The translations under genes were made by a program, and so were the position numbers. A stretch of DNA of 23,679 bases from a virus, in IMG/VR virus record IMGVR_UViG_3300031920_000058, positions 1 to 23,679 of that record. One strand, 5' to 3'. Shown piece by piece: positions 22,967-23,679 of the stretch. The notes beneath the pieces were generated by a model. It was not told the DNA's origin and did not search any database. It saw nothing but the letters and a program-made list of their open reading frames with translations. The stretch's first letter is position 1. Each line of letters begins with the position of its first letter.

Positions 22967-23186
22967 CTTCAGTTATCCAATCTCTGACTGTGACCGTGCC
23001 ACAAGTTATATCGGAAATAGCAATTGCTTGCTTCAGTGTTGCACACCTCCTACCAGTTAGGAGATGTGATAATTGCGAAAGTGTCAAGCAAGCCGATTTT
23101 GCGAATCGCGTCTTTGGACCCGGACCTCCGTCGCACGAAATACAATCAATATAGGAACGCAACTTCTTTCGGCCTGTTGTTGTCAT
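22887..23186 (-). CDS. Cro-like DNA-binding protein with acidic tail
   Basis: This 99-residue protein starts at ATG 23186, where a probable promoter would make the transcript nearly leaderless. Residues 26-71 have a Cro/YdaS-like helix-turn-helix appearance: RFAKSACLTLSQLSHLLTGR, LKQAIAISDITCGTVTVRDW. The N-terminal part holds a CISC pair and other cysteines (C15, C18, C33, C48, C62). The last 26 residues are very acidic (12 Asp/Glu) and overlap the terminase gene. It is the first gene of the leftward operon and may autoregulate the divergent region or bind DNA for packaging. Direct evidence for either is missing. Confidence is good for the HTH and limited for its role. Confidence 0.75.
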   Translation of the reverse strand: MTTTGRKKLRSYIDCISCDGGPGPKTRFAKSACLTLSQLSHLLTGRRCATLKQAIAISDITCGTVTVRDWITEDGSQESKEEDDLQKEDSEEKASEEIA

Positions 23187-23192
23187 GTGGCT

Positions 23193-23220
23193 AGTTTACA
23201 TCATGTGCGGTCTAGGTCAA
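23193..23220 (-). promoter_or_regulatory. Probable sigma70-like promoter for the leftward operon
   Basis: On the minus strand TTGACC (23220-23215), a 16-base spacer and TAAACT (23198-23193) fit a sigma70-type promoter, 5 of 6 and 4 of 6 matches. The predicted transcription start is about the A of the Cro-like ATG at 23186, so the first mRNA would be leaderless. A perfect TATAAT further upstream (23279-23274) lacks a good -35 and is an alternative. Confidence 0.5.
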
Positions 23221-23375
23221 TCGGTTTTTCCCGGCCCGTCGTCTGGTGTCTGGATTTGGGCGCGATTTGTATCATTATATACGTGTAGTCCACTGTTTTT
23301 AGGCGCTAATTTCAAACTATCTCAAAACCCGAACGATATGGCACCCTTACAACTGTATGATTTGGTCGTATTGTG

Positions 23376-23404
23376 TGGACAGTTGGCGCTACAAATAAGA
23401 TAAT
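23376..23404 (+). promoter_or_regulatory. Probable sigma70-like promoter for the rightward genes
   Basis: TGGACA (23376-23381), an exact 17-base spacer and GATAAT (23399-23404) give 5 of 6 matches at both boxes. The predicted start point, about 7 bases after the -10, coincides with the ATG at 23411, and no SD precedes it. The promoter probably drives the 63-residue gene and the gene beyond the right edge. Confidence 0.6.
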
Positions 23405-23410
23405 AATCAC

Positions 23411-23602
23411 ATGAACAACAACACAACAGCAGCAACCCTATCCGCACTGCACCGCAGGATCGCGAATGCCCGCGCTAACCGTTACCCCTATGCTTACAGG
23501 GGCGCATTTGGAGACGCTATCGAGTTTGCAAAAAAGAGGTATCCAAAAAAATACAGCGCAATAATTATATGTGAGTGCCTCGGGATCAGTACCGACAAGT
23601 GA
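23411..23602 (+). CDS. Small basic protein, possibly leaderless, function unknown
   Basis: This 63-residue reading frame is the only plausible plus-strand gene. It follows a strong promoter-like sequence at the distance expected for a leaderless transcript, and has no SD. The protein has an N-terminal helical part (LSALHRRIANARANRYPY) and a second part rich in Lys and Tyr (AIEFAKKRYPKKYSAIIICECLGIS). It looks like a small phage-encoded regulator or host-directed protein, but no family was recognised. A hairpin follows 27 bases after the stop. It may instead be a short leader peptide for the downstream gene. Confidence 0.5.
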   Translation: MNNNTTAATLSALHRRIANARANRYPYAYRGAFGDAIEFAKKRYPKKYSAIIICECLGISTDK

Positions 23603-23629
23603 ACGTTTCATAAACACAACCAACGCAAC

Positions 23630-23658
23630 GGGGAGGTTGCCTCTTGAGCAACCTCCCC
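23630..23658 (+). terminator. Perfect 11-bp hairpin after the small gene
   Basis: GGGGAGGTTGC, a 7-base loop CTCTTGA and GCAACCTCCCC form a perfect 11-bp stem. No T-run follows on either strand, so it is not a classic intrinsic terminator. It could be a weak terminator, an mRNA-stabilising element or an attenuator controlling the gene beyond the right edge. The left arm itself contains a GGGGAGG SD-like core. Confidence 0.5.
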
Positions 23659-23671
23659 CACCACAACCGTT

Positions 23672-23679
23672 GAGGAGAG
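23672..23679 (+). promoter_or_regulatory. Probable ribosome binding site for a gene past the right edge
   Basis: The window ends in GAGGAGAG, a strong Shine-Dalgarno core. A plus-strand gene is therefore expected to start within about ten bases beyond the edge. It would share the promoter of the small gene, with the 11-bp hairpin between them. Confidence 0.45.

Noticed and set aside
23044-23066. Inverted repeat CTCCTA-CCAGT-TAGGAG inside the Cro-like gene
   Set aside because: Short, within coding sequence and explained by codon choice; no evidence for an operator or attachment site.
23274-23279. Perfect TATAAT on the minus strand
   Set aside because: No acceptable -35 box at 16-18 bases; kept only as an alternative to the promoter at 23193-23220.
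1-23679. tRNA genes, CRISPR arrays, insertion sequences, integrase and attachment sites
   Set aside because: None were seen on either strand by eye; the only tandem repeats are the protein-coding decapeptide units.

Overview
The window is a contiguous late structural region of a tailed bacteriophage or prophage with a siphovirus-like plan. It has a tape-measure gene and a single tail-tube gene, and no sheath gene was seen. Nearly all genes lie on the minus strand, so the biological order runs from high to low coordinates. Genes are tightly packed, often with ATGA-type overlaps and good Shine-Dalgarno (SD) sequences, and there is no gene-free stretch over 300 bases. The host cannot be named from the sequence. 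Bacterial SD motifs, sigma70-like promoters, Sec-type signal sequences and a Mu Com-like zinc finger fit a bacterial, perhaps Gram-negative, host. No integrase, lysis, replication, tRNA or CRISPR genes are visible, so the lifestyle is undetermined.

Layout (right to left). 23187-23410 is a divergent control region. A possible leaderless small gene runs rightwards (23411-23602), followed by a strong hairpin and an SD for a gene beyond the edge. Leftwards come a Cro-like DNA-binding protein, the small and large terminase subunits, a RyR-domain protein, a MuF-type minor head protein, a portal with a helix-turn-helix (HTH) domain fused to its C-terminus, and a Com-like zinc-ribbon protein overlapping the portal end. 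Next are a prohead protease carrying an in-frame nested scaffold, a DUF2190-type decoration protein with a jelly-roll-like extension, the major capsid protein and a proline-rich protein. The head-tail connection genes follow (connector, gp10-like, terminator-like), with one small unknown. The tail module has the tube protein, a G/G-T chaperone pair joined by a probable -1 frameshift at GGGAAAA, the tape measure, two tail-tip/hub proteins and a run of receptor-binding-type genes. The last gene is cut by the left edge.

The genes form one assembly line: genome packaging, portal and prohead construction, connector, tail tube built on the tape measure under chaperone control, and host-recognition proteins. 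Unusual points are three nucleic-acid-binding modules (Cro-like HTH, portal-fused HTH, Com-like finger) inside a structural operon, two Sec-exported proteins in the fibre region, a reading-frame overlap encoding oppositely charged tails, and MuF placed before portal.
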